Shown here: in pieces, positions 58,890-64,000 of the stretch
How positions within the stretch are numbered: the stretch's first letter is position 1
Layout of the letters: every line of letters starts with the position of its first letter
Source: Palaemon carinicauda
Taxonomy: Eukaryota; Arthropoda; Malacostraca; Decapoda; Palaemonidae
Assembly (NCBI RefSeq): GCF_036898095.1
Contig: NC_090751.1
Location: forward strand, 89,500,883 to 89,564,882
Direction of reading: 5' to 3'
Length of the DNA: 64,000 nt
Position numbers and translations under genes: made by a program
Notes under the pieces: generated by a model
What the model was told of the DNA's origin: nothing
What the model saw: only the letters and a program-made list of their open reading frames with translations
Databases searched by the model: none

Positions 58890-60215
58890 CATGGACTTTT
58901 ACGCATTTCCACTGTTCAATTCATTACAAAGTGATGCAAAAGTTTGTTTCACACGGAAGGAACGGATTGACTCTTGTGGCCCTCTTTTGGCCCTCAGAGA
59001 GTGGTTCACAGAGGTACTACAATGGATGGTAGACACACTTAAGAAGTCTTTCATTAAGAGTGGATTTACTCAAATAACCCCACTTGGAAGGTACCATCTA
59101 AATCTCCAAGCTCTTCATCTAACCGTCTTCAGTTCATCAAAAAACTCACAAGATCTAGAGGTTTTTTGAAGGAAGCAACTAGAGCTATTGCAGGAGCAAG
59201 GAGTACTTCTTCCATCAAAGTTTAACAATCTAGGTACGAGGTTTGTTAGAGAGGGGTGCAGTGTCAACTCTTTCCTCTCCCAGTACTTCTGTAACTCAGA
59301 TTGCTGACTTCCTGTTACATCTTCGAAGGAAATGCAATTTTGTTATCCTCTACCATTATAGGATACAAGAGTATGTTAGCAACCGTATTCATGACACAAA
59401 GACTTGGACCTTTCTAATGTTAAAGACCTACAGAAACTAATCAAATCATTTGAAACATCAAAGCAACAGCTCCAGGATTCATCAGTTTGGAATCTGAATA
59501 TTGTCCCGAAGTTCATTATGAGTGACAGGTTTGAGCCCTTGCATTCAGCTTCATCTAAGGACCTCACGATGAAGACTCTATTTTTGGTCAGTCTGGTGAC
59601 AGCCCACAGAGTCAGTGGGATTCATGCTTTTAGCTTAAATGATTGTTTTTTTTGAGATCACAAAGCTATCTGCTCATTGCAGTTAGGCTTTCTCGCCAAG
59701 AACGAACGCCCTTCTCAACCTTGACCCAAGGCTTTTGAGATTCTGAACCTTTCGGATGTGGCTGGCGAGGAGTCAGAGAGAGTCCTGTGCTCAGTAAGAG
59801 CCCTGAAGTTATATCTGAACTGAACAAAAGAGTTGCGAGGCTAGTCGGAAGCTCTTTGGTGCTCGGTCTAGAAGTCCTCGCTACAGATGTCGAAGAATGC
59901 TCTTTCATTCTTCATCAGACTCTTAATTAAGAGGCTCATGCACTTTGCAGTTAGGCAGACTGCAAGTTTTTTTTTTTTTTTATAAAAGCCAAGAGGCTTG
60001 AAGTTCAAACTGTAACAACTTCAGTGGCCTTCAACCTTCAAGCAGAATAGATCGTTGCAAAGCATTAAGGGCACAACCTTTTAGAGGAGTAGATCTGTGT
60101 TCGCTTCACATTATTTGAAACGTGTCCAGACTCTTTTTGAGGACTGCTTCACTCTGGGACCATTTGTAGGAGCAAATGCAGTAGTGGGGGAAGGATGCAC
60201 CACTACGTTCCCATA
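58890..60215 (+). pseudogene. Copy F Dam-like end and tyrosine recombinase, degenerate
   Basis: It begins with YAFPLFN-like sequence matching copy E 52938. It continues with LALREWFTEVLQWMVDTLKK, then LQKLIKSFETSKQQLQDSSV, LKDLTMKTLFLVSLVTAHRV (catalytic arginine present, unlike copy E), and late traces of VQTVTTSVAF, where HxxR is lost, and FASHYLKRVQ (tyrosine present). Many stops; a T run of about 18 near 59971 breaks the C-terminal half. Confidence 0.75.
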
Positions 60216-60830
60216 ATCCTAATAACCTTTTCTTCTCTTGGAACTTTTGTATTTTTATGGTTGCTAGGAGATTGGTCAACAGTCTTCCACAGTCAATTTT
60301 GTTCCTTGAGAGAGCCCAGAACAAGGGTATTGGAGGCGGTCCTGTCAACATAGAGGTTTTTACACCGGTTTGACAGCTTCTAGAGGTCTTCAGCCCCCTG
60401 GGTGGATCGCTAGATCTCATAAGGAAAGCGGACATAATGAAAGTATTCATTGAAGTCGGCTTCCTTATCAGGTACAAACCCTTAAGCTTGTTTGTTAACT
60501 CTTAAGTAAAATTCCAGCACCAACAATGTTGGCTGTCTCTAACCCTCCACCAAGGGTGTTAATCAGCTATTTTTATATAACCACTGGCTAATTTTAATGT
60601 TTATATACTGTACACTTTATTCCCCCCCTCCTCCCCTCTAGAGACATTCTATTGGCATGGAAAATCTGGGGATTCATGGAATGGTTCTGTGTATCTCGCG
60701 TGAGGGCGCTAGTGTACACCTGGCTACTCTATCTGCGATTGCCGCGAGATTTGAATTTCTGCCGGACGTCAGAGACTAAAGCTATTTTTATATAGCCAGA
60801 GGGTATGTATGTTAAAAAATTTATTTTATG

Positions 60831-61823
60831 AAAATATCATTTTGGACAGTAATTGCAGTATACTATAATTCTTGTTCAGAGTTCAGCAGTTAAGTAATCA
60901 TTATACAGTAGTAATGAGGTGAATACAAAATACATATGAATTATGAAAAATAACAGTTCGGTTCTTGGTAGCCCCACAACCATTTTTAAGGTGAATTAGC
61001 ATTTGAGGAATTTTTTTTCAAAATATGTTATGAAAATGAGTGATTTGTGTGTGGCTTGCTTAAGAACATGTAATGTACAGCTCATGTAGATAAACCCTTA
61101 TAATGAAAATCTTTTGTTTCTGAATACATAAAAATGTTGTTGGGGGACAAACAAAATAGACATCCTACATTTTGAATCTGAATTGAAGCGTATATTTTTG
61201 TGAAAGAAAATATTACTTATAAAATTGTTTTTTAATTAACATGTAGATATGGGAGTTATTACAGTAAATGAGTTGTTTTATTTATTATAGATTACTGTAT
61301 ATGGCTTTATTTTTCTAGATAATACTTTGTAATGTAAATACTGTGTATGGTTTGATGGGATTTAGAAAAAATCATAAGCTTGATAGTTTATTGGGATTAG
61401 AAAAGTTTTCCTTATTCATTGTATGTACTGTACAGTAGAAATATATATATATATATATACATTGTACTCTGAATTTTATTGCTGAAGTGTAGTAATGCTT
61501 GTCTCTCAAAGTTCTGATTTGGAAGGTGGATTTTTTTTATATCTAGTATTGAAAGCATGACGAGTTTGCTGTAATTTATAGCATAGAGCTCTTGTAAAGA
61601 ATATCTTTGAATATAATTTGGAAGGTCTTGGGGGAGACGATTGCACTATATGCATCAAGAGAATATAGTTTCTTTTTAAAAAAAAAAGAGCTTGATAAAT
61701 TTTGGCAAACACTCCCTATGTACATTTTACTCCACAAAAGACCCCTTATATTTTTCCAATTTGCCTTTCTTTACACAATATTTTCATTTGCTAAATTGAT
61801 GCTCTCACTATTTGAAACTCCAG
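60831..61823. other. Intronic AT-rich DNA
   Basis: No element or coding similarity. A short (AT)n tract lies at about 61441-61460. It ends at the acceptor GAAACTCCAG. Confidence 0.6.
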
Positions 61824-62033
61824 CTGCTGTGATCTTCAGCAATAGTTCGAATGTCAGGAGCAGTGCTAAGATTGGAACCAGTGACAGCTGGGAAAATAAC
61901 CAGGGGACAACTCGTGCCAGTAAGGTTGTGTCTGGTCTGGTGAGACTTGGGGGTAAACTGGGAAGACCCAGAGAACTGTCTGTTACGCGTCACCAGTCCT
62001 TGCAGTCTCCTCAGTCCCCTTCGCCCAACACAG
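61824..62033 (+). CDS. TBC1D5: TBC1D5 exon: Ser-rich C-terminal region
   Basis: 210 nt, acceptor TTGAAACTCCAG, donor CAG|GTTAGA. It encodes VIFSNSSNVRSSAKIGTSDS, then SKVVSGLVRLGGKLGRPREL and a Ser/Pro/Gln-rich end. The phase fits the exon ending at 46147. The VSGLVRLGGKL stretch resembles the short hydrophobic, basic block found after the TBC domain in TBC1D5. An alternative acceptor at 61839 would keep the frame closed by stops, so 61824 is preferred. Confidence 0.75.
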
Positions 62034-64000
62034 GTTAGATAGATCGTTAGGGCTCTGTTCCAGGTTTCTTGGATGAGGGAAATAGGGTAAGTCTGATGTT
62101 CGAGGTATATAAAAAGATTTGATGAAGCCCTTGATAATTGAGATATCAACATTGGCAAGCACATGTCATTGTGTTTTTTACAGTATTTTTAAATATTTCA
62201 CTTAGTCTTACTGGTATTCATTTACTATGATAATTTCAGCACTAGCTCGGTTGAAAGAAACTGGTGGTTTTATTGGTTTCTAACTAGACTGGTCTGATTT
62301 CTTGCACCATTGTCACTGCTAGGCAACATGCTAACATGTGTTTCTCAAACATATTTCACTTAAAAATTTTGGTGCTCCCGTTGGTTTTTTCCCCTTGGTG
62401 GGAGACAACAGTGCATTTTTGTTCAGTGTTTAATTTTGTTTAGTCCTTTCTCTAATCACTGATGTTAGTTCATTTTATCCTCCTATTGCAGTAATTACTA
62501 AGCCAGCTCTTGCAATATGATCATGTGTGATTTTATGAATGAGCTAAGTGGCAATTGTTTTCTGGAAAAATCTATTTAGCTATAGATAAGTGCTTTCATT
62601 ATTGTCAGCCCTAGGTATAACCTAAAGAGAAGCAACATGAACATCAGGTGTGTATAGAAACCAATTTTTTATTGTTATAATTCCAATTTTATTGAGGATT
62701 TTATTTGCCATGATGGCCTTCTGGGATTTAAGTACCGTTATAATTTCCATTATCCACTGCTCTTTTGCCATTAATCATTGCATTCCCATGATTTATTCTA
62801 CACACAATTCCCTACATTCTTAGTCGCTTGCCTAGTCTCCATCCATTTATACTGTAATAGTGAAGTGGGCATACATAATTTGTATGCTGTACATTACAGT
62901 ATTATTACTGTACTCTATGAAAAGGTAAAGTAATATTATAAGTAAGGTTCTTAAAAAAGCAATGCAGTACATAACACTGTTGCAGGTAGAAAATTTTCTT
63001 TTTAAATTTTAGCAAGAAAATTCATATCGCATAACTTTCGGTATACAGTAATATAAATTGTCTATTTTTTAATCAAATCAATTAATTACTAAATGTACAA
63101 ATAATTTTCTATTGTAATTCTTGTAAATTAGATAAAATCAATGAAAAATGGAAATCGATTGAGTAACGGGAAATTATTATTGAGAATTGTATTGTTCCGA
63201 ATGTTGAAAAAGGGAAATAGCCTCTAGTAACCACGGAAAACTGTTATTACAGTATTTATTTTAGATATACCTGTTAATTATTGGGAAAGAATTTAAACTT
63301 TCTTAAATGTATAGGTAAAAGTTTTTTGTCATTTCACTAATTTCACCAAATCAAATTCGTCAATCTTAAAGAAACTTTATCAGTGATTTTACCAATTACA
63401 GAATACAGTACAGTAGTAACTTAATTTACAAGAATATTCTTGTAACGTGCTTGTTAACTAAAATGCTCGCATTCTCAAACTTTTCTTTTCATAAGAAATC
63501 TCAGAAATTTACATAATGCAATCCAGAAGTCCATGAATGCACATGTACACTCATTTCTAAAGGTTTGTAATTGAATTAAGGGAACAAATTAAAACTTCTC
63601 ACATCAAAAATGAATGCAAATCATATTTCACAATGAGAATAGAAGTATTGATGTTAACTCTAGCTTTACCTTTGAGGAGAGTTTTGGCTGACATGTGGGA
63701 GGCAAAAGGGGAGGAGGAGTGGGATACTACTTGGAAGAAGAATATCCCTCTATGAGCATTTCTTGTAAAATATTGAGAGTTCTCTCTTGATCAGCAATTT
63801 ACCACCATTAACTGAATCACTTTAATTTACGCTTTATGGATACGTAATCATGTTTTTTTACATTTGAATTCAATTTCTTTAAAATGGCATGAAAATTTGG
63901 TAAAAATCACTCCATCAGGTATATAAGTGAATCAAATAATGAATACTGGGTAAGATTCATCAAAATAAACAAAATTTTCACTTAATAGAATATTTTGAAA
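62034..64000. other. Intronic AT-rich DNA to the window end
   Basis: No further exon of TBC1D5 and no element recognised. The next exon is presumably beyond 64000. A purine-rich GGAGGCAAAAGGGGAGGAGG stretch near 63700 shows no coding support. Confidence 0.6.

Larger units (their letters stand above)
54916..60830 (+). mobile_element. DIRS1-like copy F, mosaic of at least two copies
   Basis: The left terminal repeat (about 54916-55130) and right one (about 60640-60830) are inverted and diverged relatives of those of copy E. The ICR relic is near 60570-60620. Inside: an AT-rich stretch (55200-56090) without a counterpart in E, gag remnants (56090-57120), an RT piece (57310-57713), then gag again (57714-58880), then directly the Dam-like end and recombinase (58890-60220). 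RNase H and most of RT are missing. The two gag starts share TCTGTT.GGACCTGTCGTT-type sequence at 56098 and 57724. Confidence 0.8.

Noticed and set aside
58544..58912. Overlapping minus-strand open frames of about 100-120 codons
   Set aside because: A 24-bp repeat keeps all six frames open; the biologically matching frame is the sense DVERPAGR one.
63660..63760. Purine-rich stretch that might be an exon
   Set aside because: No acceptor-donor pair with an open frame compatible with the phase left at 62033.

Overview
The window is eukaryotic genomic DNA from an arthropod, most probably a decapod crustacean. It is AT-rich, intron-dominated and full of (GA)n/(CT)n tracts and decayed transposable elements. 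DIRS1-like tyrosine-recombinase retrotransposons, known to be widespread in Decapoda, dominate. The species cannot be told from the sequence.

The only host gene I recognise is TBC1D5 (Rab GTPase-activating protein, retromer/autophagy) on the + strand. Ten internal coding exons are supported by splice sites, phase-compatible joins and protein resemblance: 2890-3060, 14263-14351, 14604-14714, 33537-33587, 34125-34242, 34393-34520, 34711-34856, 35158-35264, 45889-46147 and 61824-62033. The first and last exons lie outside the window. Nearly everything else is intron.

The introns are a graveyard of mobile DNA. DIRS1-like elements: the 3' end of copy A (1-897) abutting a terminal relic (898-1146); copy B (about 6976-13783); copy C (about 14925-21139); copy G on the minus strand (about 21.3-25.0 kb or beyond); copy D (35354-42430); copy E (about 48199-54915) joined tip-to-tip to mosaic copy F (about 54916-60830). 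B, C, D and E show the order gag, reverse transcriptase, RNase H, Dam-like methyltransferase domain, tyrosine recombinase, internal complementary region (ICR), inverted terminal repeat. F lacks RNase H and part of RT. All copies are broken; E keeps the longest frames.

Other elements: an RTE-like LINE with 9-bp target duplication (43098-45630) and a 76-bp 3'-end copy of it (31066-31141); a TTAA-flanked MITE (3945-4243); a deleted piggyBac (25048-25925); a PIF/Harbinger-like element (23469-24194); a probable solo LTR inside copy D (38340-39931); a Ty3/gypsy RT relic (46.38-47.33 kb, minus); and two copies of an ATT-tailed interspersed repeat.

The most interesting signals are at the DIRS tips. 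Family A/D carries a palindromic core with 7-bp arms and a 6-bp spacer. The same tips contain consensus splice donor and acceptor sequences. In both A and D the ICR holds an exactly 60-nt intron-like segment that spans the recombination core. Two tip-to-tip junctions suggest that one element's end can serve as target for another.
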